Shown here: piece after piece, positions 51,084 through 59,313 of the stretch
Position numbering within the stretch: position 1 is the first letter of the stretch
Layout: every line of letters begins with the position of its first letter
NCBI GenBank assembly: GCA_023441055.1
Contig: JAEZQY010000047.1
Location: 62,001 to 126,000, forward strand
Reading direction: 5' to 3'
Source of the DNA: Bacillota bacterium
Lineage (GTDB): Bacteria > Bacillota > Bacilli > Paenibacillales > UBA4045
DNA: 64,000 bases
Made by a program: the position numbers and the translations under genes
Notes under the pieces: model-generated
What the model was told of the DNA's origin: nothing
Seen by the model: only the letters and a program-made list of their open reading frames with translations
Databases searched by the model: none

Positions 51084-52154
51084 TTAGAATTTTGATAGAA
51101 TGTTCAGGAATCGCTCAACATACGTGACCTGATTAAATTCCTTTCTGATCGTTCTGATTCCACCGCGAATGATGGTTTTCCTTACTTCAAGATTGCCGAT
51201 CACTTCCTTCACATATCTGGCCGCCCGATCCATTTCGCTCGGCGGGAAAAGCATACCGCTTCGCCGATGCCGTATGATTTCATTCTTGCCAGGCACATTC
51301 GAGCTGACGACGGGCAGTCCACAGGCCATCGGTTCCAATATGTGATTGCCTAAGCCTTCTCGTCTTGAGGTAGACAAGATACAGCCGCCGGAATCCACAA
51401 TGACAGAATATACTTCAGGCATATGATGATTCGGAACATGCGCGATCACCTTGACACTGTCGCTTAACCCCTTCCGTCTGCATTCAGATAACATGTTCTC
51501 CAAATCCCTTGACGTATTTGGGTTGCAAATGATCCATAGTTCAATTTTTTCATTGCGAGCTAGTTTTTCAAAAATTTGAATGCAAGCTCGCCAATTTTTG
51601 GCCCGTTCAACTCTTCCTACGAATCCAATGATGTTATAGTTTTTACGGGGCGTCGGACAATCACTCCATGTTCGATCCCGCGGAGCCATGTAGCCAAACA
51701 TGGGGTCCACCGTATTCCCTTCAACAAATACAGGTATCCTTCGCTTTAATTGCCGCTTAACTAACGGCTTCAAATAATTTGCAATACAAAACACTGCATC
51801 TACTTTTCTGAAGGCCCGATCGAATAAAGCTATATAAGATGCAATCTGATGGTTCCATCCACGCACTTCATAGATTACCTTCCCTTTAAAGCTCCTAGGG
51901 ATCTGCTCCAAATAGGTGATGGTATATATGAAGGAAATGTAGTCATATTGTCCATTACGAATGATCGCATGGAATGAGGATGCGCTGCTGGCAAAATAAT
52001 GTGGGATGTCCTTGAAAATATATGCGGCGTCACCGCGTCCAAGAAAAAGGACCTCCCCTTGAATCCCCCGATCACGAAGCGCGTTGATTCTGCTCCGAAG
52101 CGATGTCTGCAAACCGCCAACATTGGGCTTCGTTACCACATATAGAATTTTCAT
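51084..52154 (-). CDS. GT4-family glycosyltransferase (YtcC/CotSA-like)
   Basis: A 356-residue retaining GT-B enzyme. MKILYVVTKPNVGGLQTSL starts the acceptor domain. NIIGFVGRVERAKNWRACIQ opens the nucleotide-binding half, and GCILSTSRREGLGNHILEPM holds the E-x7-E donor-site motif of GT4. VPGKNEIIRHRRSGMLFPPS follows. The ATG at 52154 has AGAGGTG close upstream. Neighbouring the epimerase gene recalls B. subtilis ytcB-ytcC, a spore-crust unit. Confidence 0.88.
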   Translation of the reverse strand: MKILYVVTKPNVGGLQTSLRSRINALRDRGIQGEVLFLGRGDAAYIFKDIPHYFASSASSFHAIIRNGQYDYISFIYTITYLEQIPRSFKGKVIYEVRGWNHQIASYIALFDRAFRKVDAVFCIANYLKPLVKRQLKRRIPVFVEGNTVDPMFGYMAPRDRTWSDCPTPRKNYNIIGFVGRVERAKNWRACIQIFEKLARNEKIELWIICNPNTSRDLENMLSECRRKGLSDSVKVIAHVPNHHMPEVYSVIVDSGGCILSTSRREGLGNHILEPMACGLPVVSSNVPGKNEIIRHRRSGMLFPPSEMDRAARYVKEVIGNLEVRKTIIRGGIRTIRKEFNQVTYVERFLNILSKF

Positions 52155-52166
52155 ATCACGCACCTC

Positions 52167-53171
52167 TTAATGACCGTAATACTCCTTATACCAATCAATA
52201 AAAGCACTGACTCCCACTTCTATTGGCGTGCTGGGTCTAAATCCAATATCTTGTTCCAAATCCGAGACATCTGCATAGGTCTCCGAGACATCACCAGGCT
52301 GCATTGGTGAAAACTGCTTCACACTTTCCAAACCTAGCTTCTTCTCAATGGCAGATATAAACGACATGAGATCGACAGCATCATGATTACCGATATTGTA
52401 AATTTTATAAGGAGCAGGACTTGAGCTCGGATCAGGTTGCTCGCTGCTCCAATATGGATTTCCTTTAGGGATGAATGGGACGAGTCGAATGATTCCCTCA
52501 ACGATGTCGTCGATATACGTAAAATCCCTCTTCATTCGTCCATAATTATTAATTTGAATAGGTTTCCCCTCTAGGATCGCTTTAGTGAATAGGAATAATG
52601 CCATATCAGGCCTGCCCCACGGACCATACACAGTAAAAAATCGCAACCCTGTTGTCGGCAGCCCGAAAAGATGACTATATGCATGAGCCAGCATCTCATT
52701 ACTCTTCTTGGTAGCTGCATACAGACTGACAGGATGGTCGACATGATCTCGCACGGAATAAGGCTGCATCGTATTCAAGCCATATACGGAGCTGGATGAT
52801 GCATAGATGAGATGCTCCACTTCATTGCGACGACAAGCTTCTAGTACATGTGTAAATCCAACGATGTTGGAATCGATATAGGAGATCGGCTGCTCTAGAC
52901 TATAACGAACGCCAGCTTGCGCAGCTAGATGAATCACAACGGATGGGTGATGACGATCGAATGCCTGCGTGATGGTTGTCCCTTGCTCCAAGCTGCCAAG
53001 CATGAAATTAAATTGACTATGTGTAAGTAACTTCAACCGACTCCTCTTCAGCGAGACCTCATAGTAATCATTTAAATTATCGATTCCAATGACGTAGTGC
53101 CCGTCCTGTAAAAGTCTTCTTGCCACATGAAAACCTATGAACCCAGCACAGCCTGTAACGAGAATACGCAA
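52167..53171 (-). CDS. UDP-glucuronate 4-epimerase-like NAD-dependent epimerase (YtcB-like)
   Basis: A 334-residue extended SDR. MRILVTGCAGFIGFHVARRL binds NAD. IGIDNLNDYYEVSLKRSRL is the typical segment of UDP-glucuronate epimerases. IYASSSSVYG and SLYAATKKSNEMLAHAYSH supply Ser and Tyr-x-x-x-Lys, and FFTVYGPWGRPDMALFLFTK is diagnostic. It probably interconverts UDP-glucuronate and UDP-galacturonate. The dehydrogenase at 58009 could supply the substrate. First gene of the long minus-strand run; divergent from the kinase gene, with a possible one-mismatch sigma-K -10 (CATATATTG) upstream. Confidence 0.88.
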   Translation of the reverse strand: MRILVTGCAGFIGFHVARRLLQDGHYVIGIDNLNDYYEVSLKRSRLKLLTHSQFNFMLGSLEQGTTITQAFDRHHPSVVIHLAAQAGVRYSLEQPISYIDSNIVGFTHVLEACRRNEVEHLIYASSSSVYGLNTMQPYSVRDHVDHPVSLYAATKKSNEMLAHAYSHLFGLPTTGLRFFTVYGPWGRPDMALFLFTKAILEGKPIQINNYGRMKRDFTYIDDIVEGIIRLVPFIPKGNPYWSSEQPDPSSSPAPYKIYNIGNHDAVDLMSFISAIEKKLGLESVKQFSPMQPGDVSETYADVSDLEQDIGFRPSTPIEVGVSAFIDWYKEYYGH

Positions 53172-53270
53172 TCTGATTCCTCCTTATCTCTAAAGCACGT
53201 AGAACAATATATGTGTTCATGTATGTTCAGGAACGGCGGTTGTACAAATAACGATTTAGCAGTTCACCCA

Positions 53271-53299
53271 AACCTCACGTGGACATCCTACATACTTTA
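53271..53299 (+). promoter_or_regulatory. Consensus sigma-K promoter of the kinase pair
   Basis: AACC (mACm) at 53271-53274, exactly 16 bases, then CATACTTTA (CATAnnnTA) at 53291-53299. A full match to the sigma-K consensus, about 20-40 bases before the possible starts of the first kinase gene. Confidence 0.7.
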
Positions 53300-53319
53300 A
53301 GAAGTAAGGAAGGGAGCGT

Positions 53320-54408
53320 GTGCTAGTGGGCGAGGAGCGAATGATTTCCGATAGAATGATCGGAAGGACATGGAGAAAATTACACTTTTCGGATCAGATA
53401 GGATCCGTTCTCAAGGATTCAGTTTCCTTAAGTAAGAAGAACAGGGTATGCCTGAAGGATTCATTTAAAAGCAGCATTTGGAGCTTGGAGGCAAGAGGCA
53501 AGAATAAAACCTATCCAATCCTTCTAAAAATTATTAAACCTGTCAATCGAACGGAAAGCCTAGTCGAACTAAATATGTACCGCAAAGCCGGAAAACTGCT
53601 GCATGGCTTAATGCCCGACATTTATCTTATTGAAAAGCGTGTGAACGAAAACGAGTGGTGGGTTTGCATGGAACGCAGCAAACCAGTTAAAGGTCAGCTT
53701 GTCTTTACTCCACACCATTTCTTAAACATCATACCGTCATTGGCGGAGCTTCACGCAAGGACATATAATGATAATTTCAATTCACACAAGAGCTTGTTCT
53801 CCGATTGGCTGCCCGTCTATCAATCTGCGGCAATGAAACGGGAACGAGTTGAAACGAACGAAAAAACGAAGCTGCTTTTGGAAGAGGCTATGCATCTGCC
53901 CCATCTGAAAGAAATCATCCAGCCCTCTTACTCTATAATCAAAAAATTACTGCGCAAAGGGCCCATGTACTTTCCTGAAATAATCGAAGCCGGACAAAGC
54001 ATTGTCCACAGTGATTTACAAACCGCAAATATGTGTTGCAGCGATCTGACCAAAAGAAATTGGTCCATTAAATTTATTGACTGGGAGGGCGCGAAGTATG
54101 CGCCATGCTGGTTTGATATGGTCAATATGATCGGTATTTTCTTTGCCTACCGCAAAGACTGGCGAGAGCATGAGCAAGAAATAGTCGGGCAATGCGTTCA
54201 ACGATATGCCCGAGAAATGAAAAAGCGCGGCATTGTTTGGAAGCTAGATCCATATAAGCTATATAAGATGGCATTCCTGCAGCGAATATTGGAAAAAACA
54301 TTGTATCTACAACTCAACTGGGAAGTAAAGGGGATAAAGAAAGGACTGCTGCTGCCAGGTATGGTGAACAAAATCAATCGTTGGGGGAAAGAGTTAAAGC
54401 TGCTATAG
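53320..54408 (+). CDS. CotS/CotI-like spore-coat kinase homologue (APH-type fold), copy 1
   Basis: A protein of up to 362 residues with the aminoglycoside-phosphotransferase-type kinase fold. PILLKIIKPVNRTESLVELN carries the ATP Lys and the following Glu. IVHSDLQTANMCC is the catalytic loop (H-x-D-x4-N) and IKFIDWEGAKYAP the metal-binding D-x-E/D site. All key residues are present, so activity is plausible. CotS and CotI/YtaA of the B. subtilis inner coat belong to this family. The start is unsure: GTG at 53320, GTG at 53326 (GGGAG nine bases upstream) or ATG at 53341. The next gene is a paralogue. A consensus sigma-K promoter precedes it. Confidence 0.85.
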   Translation: MLVGEERMISDRMIGRTWRKLHFSDQIGSVLKDSVSLSKKNRVCLKDSFKSSIWSLEARGKNKTYPILLKIIKPVNRTESLVELNMYRKAGKLLHGLMPDIYLIEKRVNENEWWVCMERSKPVKGQLVFTPHHFLNIIPSLAELHARTYNDNFNSHKSLFSDWLPVYQSAAMKRERVETNEKTKLLLEEAMHLPHLKEIIQPSYSIIKKLLRKGPMYFPEIIEAGQSIVHSDLQTANMCCSDLTKRNWSIKFIDWEGAKYAPCWFDMVNMIGIFFAYRKDWREHEQEIVGQCVQRYAREMKKRGIVWKLDPYKLYKMAFLQRILEKTLYLQLNWEVKGIKKGLLLPGMVNKINRWGKELKLL

Positions 54409-54430
54409 CTTAGAGAGGAGGAGCTTTTCA

Positions 54431-55438
54431 TTGGGATACGAGATTCGTTCACTGTCTTTATCAAAAAAGAATCGGGTGACCCTGAAAAATACATCAAAAA
54501 GTAAAATATGGAGACTGGAAGAAAAAAAGGGCGCGAAACAACTTCCAGTTATCCTTAAAATCATTAAAGACCCATCAAGACCGACCAGCGCTGCTGAATT
54601 GGCCGTTTACCGCGAGGAGCGTAAATTGTTCGAGGGCCTCCTCCCAGCCATTTATTTCATTAAACCTAATGCAAAAGGGAAGGAATGCTGGGTCTGCATG
54701 GAGCATGTGCATCCAATCAAAGGACAGATCAAATTCTCTCCCGAGCTGTTCTTGAAAGTAATCCCATCATTAGCATTGCTTCATGCAAGAACCTACAATA
54801 AGCGGAACTCACCATCGTCTGAAGATTTAGCCCGCCATCTACCCATATATACATCCAGAAGGATGTTTATGAAGCATCGGGAAATCTATGAGAAATCGGA
54901 GATCGAGCTTGAGGAAGCGATGAAGAATAATCAATTGAAGAAAATGATAGATGGCTCCTACAAAAACATAAGAAGAATACTCCGTAATGGCCCAATTTAT
55001 TTCCCTGAGGTAATCGAAAGCGGAGAAAGCGTCATTCATTCCGACCTGCACATATCGAATATGGCATGCGCTCCTATCAACAAAGATAGTTGGAAAATCA
55101 AGTTCATCGATTGGGAGAGGGCTAAGTTCGCACCTCCTTGGTATGATCTGGTCATTATGCTCGGCTCTTATCTCAACCGCCGTGAGAAATGGAAAGACAA
55201 AGAAGAGTGGATGATTACCCGTATTGCAACCCTATATGCGAATGAAATGGCCAAACACGGCATCGTATTCCGACATGATCCAGTTAAGCTATATAAAATG
55301 ACGCAGCTCCAGCATATTCTGGAGAACAGGCTGCATCTACACCTGAAATCTGCTCTTGAAGGAAGGGTGAAGGAAGTTTCAATATCGGGGTATTTAGAAA
55401 AAATAAATGGTTGGGGGAAGGAATTTAAGCTTTATTAA
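54431..55438 (+). CDS. CotS/CotI-like spore-coat kinase homologue (APH-type fold), copy 2
   Basis: A 335-residue paralogue of the preceding gene's product. They share the N-terminal SLSKKNRV segment, ILKIIK with the ATP Lys, CWVCMEHVHPIKGQIKFSP, the catalytic loop VIHSDLHISNMAC (H-x-D-x4-N), and the end GWGKEFKLY. The start is a TTG at 54431 after a strong GAGGAGGAG site; 22 bases separate the genes. A perfect 12-base hairpin follows. The two genes look AT-richer than the heme region. The substrate is unknown; CotH-type coat protein kinases show that coat phosphorylation occurs in Bacillus, but these are a different family. Confidence 0.85.
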   Translation: MGYEIRSLSLSKKNRVTLKNTSKSKIWRLEEKKGAKQLPVILKIIKDPSRPTSAAELAVYREERKLFEGLLPAIYFIKPNAKGKECWVCMEHVHPIKGQIKFSPELFLKVIPSLALLHARTYNKRNSPSSEDLARHLPIYTSRRMFMKHREIYEKSEIELEEAMKNNQLKKMIDGSYKNIRRILRNGPIYFPEVIESGESVIHSDLHISNMACAPINKDSWKIKFIDWERAKFAPPWYDLVIMLGSYLNRREKWKDKEEWMITRIATLYANEMAKHGIVFRHDPVKLYKMTQLQHILENRLHLHLKSALEGRVKEVSISGYLEKINGWGKEFKLY

Positions 55439-55444
55439 AATCGA

Positions 55445-55481
55445 GAAAGGATGCTCTGCTGTCTTTAGGGAGCATCCTTTC
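55445..55481 (+). terminator. Bidirectional terminator between kinase pair and ATP-grasp gene
   Basis: A perfect 12-base stem, GAAAGGATGCTC/GAGCATCCTTTC, with a 13-base loop. It is 6 bases past the plus-strand stop and 14 past the convergent minus-strand stop. Short T-rich tracts flank it on both strands. Confidence 0.75.
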
Positions 55482-55495
55482 ATTTAGCCATTTTC

Positions 55496-56680
55496 TTAAT
55501 GATTCGTGATGACGATAACATTCCGCTTGACTTGTTCCAGCCTCTGTATGGTCTCTTCCAATGTACGTCCCTTTACGATGATCTGGCCGATGCGATCAGT
55601 GCCCACCTTAAATGCGGATATGAGGTCACCTTCACGATTGTCGAACGAAACATCAATGATATCAGGATGCTGTTGATTTCTCGATTCGATCTGTACGATT
55701 CGTCCGGTTGTATTGGAGATTATGAGCTCGCACGCGCACGGCTGGTTCTGCACAGGTGTAAAATCAGGAGTATGACCAAGCGAAGCGCGAATCATCTGTT
55801 CATAGTAGTCTATCCCGTAATAAGTCGACACCAATTCCGGTAAACAAGTAGCTCCTGCGCGTGCGCCAATCTCAAGAACATACACCTTATTATCACTTAG
55901 CATGAAATCAGCGTTAATAGCACAATTATTCAATCTGAGTGCTTTCACGCAGTTGTAAATCGTCTCCCTCATCTGTTCCATAATTGTACTCGGCAGCATG
56001 TATGGCATATAGTGTCCGATCGGAACGCCGGCATCGCCTTGAAACACCATATCGCCATGAGGGAGAATAAATTTCACTTCATCGTCGTAGACGAACGCCT
56101 GAGCGCCAAACTCTTCACCGTTAATGAATTGTTCAACGATAAATTCAGCTTGATTCGTCCATTTCATCACTTCTCTATACGCATAGCCGATATGCTCTTC
56201 ATGAACAACCCGAACTATCCCTTTACTGGCACCTCCGTCAATTGCTTTAAACATAACGGGTCCGGTCAGCTTCCGATAGGCTTCATAGGCCTCTTGCATA
56301 CTCTTAACAACGATGTAATCAGCCGATTGGATGTTATGTTCCTTTAGCGCTTTCTTCATCCGGAGTTTATCCGTACATAATGATGCTCCTTCATAGGATA
56401 CTCCTGTAAGTCCCAGTGTTCGCACCGCATGTCCCAGCGTTCGGACAGCGACGTCTGTACCTGTCGTGCAAATCCCATCTACCTTTTCTGTCGAAGCGAT
56501 CCACGCCACTTGCTCTGCATCCTTGGTATCGATGGCGTATACTCGATCTGCCAGCTCCAGTCCTGGATAGGACCCTGGACGACTCACTACAATGACATAT
56601 AGCCCCATTTCTTTAGCTTTATTGATCAAGGGGACTTGCGATACACCCGCGCCCAAAATCATGATCTTGTTCATTGTCAT
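55496..56680 (-). CDS. ATP-grasp domain protein (carboxylate ligase type)
   Basis: A 394-residue protein. The N-terminal pre-ATP-grasp fold begins KIMILGAGVSQVPLINKAKE, followed by DGICTTGTDVAVRTLGHA. The ATP-grasp domain at about residues 115-310 has PVMFKAIDGGASKGIVRVVH, AEFIVEQFINGEEFGAQAFV and NADFMLSDNKVYVLEIGARAG with the Mg ligands. Such enzymes join a carboxylate to an amine or thiol through an acyl phosphate. Beside uronic-acid supply genes it could amidate or aminoacylate a glycan uronate; this is inference. It is 15 bases downstream of a glycosyltransferase gene on the same strand. Confidence 0.85.
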   Translation of the reverse strand: MTMNKIMILGAGVSQVPLINKAKEMGLYVIVVSRPGSYPGLELADRVYAIDTKDAEQVAWIASTEKVDGICTTGTDVAVRTLGHAVRTLGLTGVSYEGASLCTDKLRMKKALKEHNIQSADYIVVKSMQEAYEAYRKLTGPVMFKAIDGGASKGIVRVVHEEHIGYAYREVMKWTNQAEFIVEQFINGEEFGAQAFVYDDEVKFILPHGDMVFQGDAGVPIGHYMPYMLPSTIMEQMRETIYNCVKALRLNNCAINADFMLSDNKVYVLEIGARAGATCLPELVSTYYGIDYYEQMIRASLGHTPDFTPVQNQPCACELIISNTTGRIVQIESRNQQHPDIIDVSFDNREGDLISAFKVGTDRIGQIIVKGRTLEETIQRLEQVKRNVIVITNH

Positions 56681-56695
56681 AGGCCGCCCTTCATT

Positions 56696-57724
56696 TCAAC
56701 GATGTTCTAAAATTTGACTCCACCATTGCTTTGCACAGGCCTCTACCGTGTATTTCTCTTTGGCCAGTTTCACTGCTTGTTTCTTAATTTTTTCACGCAA
56801 TTGACGCTGATTGATCATCGCTTCTATCCCTTCATACCAACCTTCTTCCGTATGAGGAACGAGATATCCTGTCTTCAAATGAGTAATACAATCAGAGTAG
56901 GCGGGCATATCGCTATAGATTCCTGGAATTAAACAGGCAGCATATTCGCGAAATTTGTTATTGGTTTTACACCTATGCATGAGCGAGTTTTCCAGCGGGG
57001 CCAGCCCGATATCCCATGTGCACATATACAATCTTTTCATATATGTCCGATATTCCTGCCGATCTTGCACGTAAACAACTGACTTTCTCCCTTTTAATTC
57101 TGATGGCATGTATCCGTGAAATTCCAATCTGACCTTATCACCGTAATGACGGAGTATTTTGTCTAGCGCCGCTGTCACTGGTTTGAAGGCACTTTCTTTA
57201 TCACCGCCTTCATAGCCGATGACAACCTGATCGTCATTGCGAATCGGTTTTTTCAAGTTTTTGAACAAAGAAAAATCAACACTACCTGGAAAACATACGA
57301 CTCTCCTAGGTCGAAAATGTTTGCGTAGATGCTTGGAAAAGTATGGCGATGCTACTCTCACGATTTGGGCATGTCTTAAAAAGTTGATATAGGTCTGTCT
57401 GGACGTTCCTGCAGCAAACGCTCTGCCGAGCGCCGAATTGCTCGGCAGTGCCGTAAAATGATCATCTATCGCATAAACAGTCCTCTTCCCTATCTTCTGA
57501 GCTAATTCGAGTAATCGATAAGACTCTGAACTAACGGTTCGAAAGAAAATAACGACATCCGCTGCTTTTATATCGTCAGGACTAACCGCATGTTCTAGCT
57601 TTACATCATATGTGCAATAACCGTTTCTTCTAAGATAGCGGAATGGTTGGGAAATGCCGATTTTATAAGATGGCAAGTGTGAAGAACCAATAACGAGAAC
57701 GTATAACGGCCTTCTTGTGGTCAT
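56696..57724 (-). CDS. GT4-like glycosyltransferase, third paralogue
   Basis: A 342-residue protein of the same family as those at 39113 and 49971: YVLVIGSSHLPSYKIGISQP, TVYAIDDHFTALPSN, VVIGYEGGDKESAFKPV, RLEFHGYMPSELKG, WDIGLAPLENSLMHRCKT and NKFREYAACLIPGIYSDM. It has no GX3 repeat. AGGAGG nine bases before the ATG. It leads a two-gene unit with the ATP-grasp gene. A CATATACTA (sigma-K -10 pattern) stands about 110 bases upstream, without a clear -35. Confidence 0.82.
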   Translation of the reverse strand: MTTRRPLYVLVIGSSHLPSYKIGISQPFRYLRRNGYCTYDVKLEHAVSPDDIKAADVVIFFRTVSSESYRLLELAQKIGKRTVYAIDDHFTALPSNSALGRAFAAGTSRQTYINFLRHAQIVRVASPYFSKHLRKHFRPRRVVCFPGSVDFSLFKNLKKPIRNDDQVVIGYEGGDKESAFKPVTAALDKILRHYGDKVRLEFHGYMPSELKGRKSVVYVQDRQEYRTYMKRLYMCTWDIGLAPLENSLMHRCKTNNKFREYAACLIPGIYSDMPAYSDCITHLKTGYLVPHTEEGWYEGIEAMINQRQLREKIKKQAVKLAKEKYTVEACAKQWWSQILEHR

Positions 57725-57736
57725 GTATTTCCTCCT

Positions 57737-57810
57737 CTAGGCAAGAAAGCTACTTCCAAGTTTTGTTGGACTAACGTGCTTCGCTTCGTTCTAGGCAACA
57801 AAACTACTTC
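57737..57810. repeat. Direct repeat, 20 bases, two copies 54 bases apart
   Basis: CTAGGCAAGAAAGCTACTTC at 57737-57756 and the copy at 57791-57810 differ at two positions. They lie in the leader of the glycosyltransferase gene and could be operator-like or a small duplication. Confidence 0.5.
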
Positions 57811-57832
57811 GTAAGCAAATGCTCTTTAATCT

Positions 57833-57841
57833 TAGTATATG
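57833..57841 (-). promoter_or_regulatory. Sigma-K-type -10 candidate
   Basis: On the minus strand CATATACTA fits CATAnnnTA. No AC-type -35 is seen at 16 bases, so support is partial. Confidence 0.25.
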
Positions 57842-57949
57842 ACTAGAGTCGCCGGCAGCAACGGCATTCGTACAACGATTAGATATGACGTTCATAACGT
57901 CTTTCGTACAATCTCACCTAATTGTTCTCAAAAATAGTGCCTTGTCCAT

Positions 57950-57977
57950 TACAAGCCACAGGGTTTCGCATACTATG
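57950..57977 (+). promoter_or_regulatory. Sigma-K-like promoter candidate before the UDP-sugar dehydrogenase gene
   Basis: TACA, a 15-base spacer, then CATACTATG (one mismatch to CATAnnnTA). It lies 31 bases before the ATG at 58009. Confidence 0.35.
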
Positions 57978-58008
57978 CATAAAATTGATAACGAGGTGAG
58001 AATGTTAA

Positions 58009-59313
58009 ATGGTTCAATCGATAGCCATAGTCGGACTTGGATACGTTGGCCTGCCGCTTGCAATAACCTTCATTAAGAAAGGCATTAAAGTAGTGGGCAT
58101 TGACCTGGATGCAAGTAAACTCGAGAGCTTGAGAGCAGGACGGAGCTATTTGCCGGATATTTCCGATGAGACGGTGAATTGGGCCACTTCGCAGCAGCAC
58201 CTTATCGTAACCAGCGATTATTCAGCTGTTCGAACAACTGAAGCAGTAATCATTTGTGTACCTACCCCTCTTGATCAGAATCACAATCCAGACCTGCACT
58301 ATTTGGAACAAGTCGGTCGTTCATTAAGTCCACAGCTAGTCCACGGGCAATTAGTCGTACTGGAAAGCTCGACCTACCCTGGTACAACAAGAGAAGTGCT
58401 GATGCCAATATTGGAACGAGAAGGTCGCAAGGTCGGTAAGGAGATTTTCCTGGCCTATTCCCCAGAACGGATTGACCCAGGCAACAAGCAATATCCGCTA
58501 GAAGCGATTCCTAAAATCATCAGCGGAATTACGGAACCATGCTTGCAACACATTCATAATCTGTATGCCCTGGTATTCGATAAGCTCATTCAGGTATCAT
58601 CCACAGAAGCTGCTGAATTGTCGAAGCTGTTGGAAAATTCATATCGCTTCATCAATATTTCCTTCATCAACGAATTCGCTATGATATGTGCGCGAATGAA
58701 TATCAATGTTTGGGAAGTTATTGAAGCTGCTCGAACGAAGCCATACGGTTATTCCGCATTTTATCCTGGTCCAGGCATTGGCGGACATTGCATTCCTGTT
58801 GATCCGCTTTACTTGCAGTGGAGGAGTAAACAATTCGGCAAGACCAGCAGATTTATCGAATTTGCACAATTTATCAACCAGGCCATGCCCCGATATATCC
58901 TCGATCAAGTTAAGGCATGTCTATCTGTTGCATCACTTGCGAAGATCAACATTCTAGTAATAGGTGTCGCGTATAAACGAGATATCAGTGATACGAGAGA
59001 ATCAAGCGCAATTGAGATGCTGAAACTGCTGCTTGAAGAAGAAGCGGTAGTCACCTACCACGATCCCCATGTTGCGGAAGTACAAATAGGCGGCCATGCT
59101 ATGACAAGTGTGGAGCTAAGCGAGAATAGCTTGCAAGCTATAGATTGTGTTCTGCTAGCCACCAACCATACCGGGCTTCCAATTCCATTCATTCTTGATC
59201 ATGCTGCACTGGTCTTCGACACACGCAACATGACGGAAGGTTATACAGGTAATGCTCGCATTGTTCGCTTGGGTGAAGGCTATCAAGAAAGAAAGGAGGA
59301 AACAGCAGAATGA
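58009..59313 (+). CDS. UDP-sugar 6-dehydrogenase (YtcA/TuaD/WecC family)
   Basis: A 434-residue NAD-dependent enzyme that oxidises C6 of a UDP-hexose to the uronic acid in two steps. SIAIVGLGYVGLPLAITFIK binds NAD. VVLESSTYPGTTREVLMPIL, ELSKLLENSYRFINISFINE and the catalytic Cys in GPGIGGHCIPVDPLYL are all present. The third domain begins at about residue 310 (NILVIGVAYKRDISDTRES). The GIGGHCIPVDP form is nearer to UDP-N-acetyl-sugar dehydrogenases (WecC/WbpA), so UDP-glucose is not certain. GAGGTGAG precedes the ATG. Four glycan genes follow on the plus strand, resembling B. subtilis ytcABC. Confidence 0.92.
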   Translation: MVQSIAIVGLGYVGLPLAITFIKKGIKVVGIDLDASKLESLRAGRSYLPDISDETVNWATSQQHLIVTSDYSAVRTTEAVIICVPTPLDQNHNPDLHYLEQVGRSLSPQLVHGQLVVLESSTYPGTTREVLMPILEREGRKVGKEIFLAYSPERIDPGNKQYPLEAIPKIISGITEPCLQHIHNLYALVFDKLIQVSSTEAAELSKLLENSYRFINISFINEFAMICARMNINVWEVIEAARTKPYGYSAFYPGPGIGGHCIPVDPLYLQWRSKQFGKTSRFIEFAQFINQAMPRYILDQVKACLSVASLAKINILVIGVAYKRDISDTRESSAIEMLKLLLEEEAVVTYHDPHVAEVQIGGHAMTSVELSENSLQAIDCVLLATNHTGLPIPFILDHAALVFDTRNMTEGYTGNARIVRLGEGYQERKEETAE

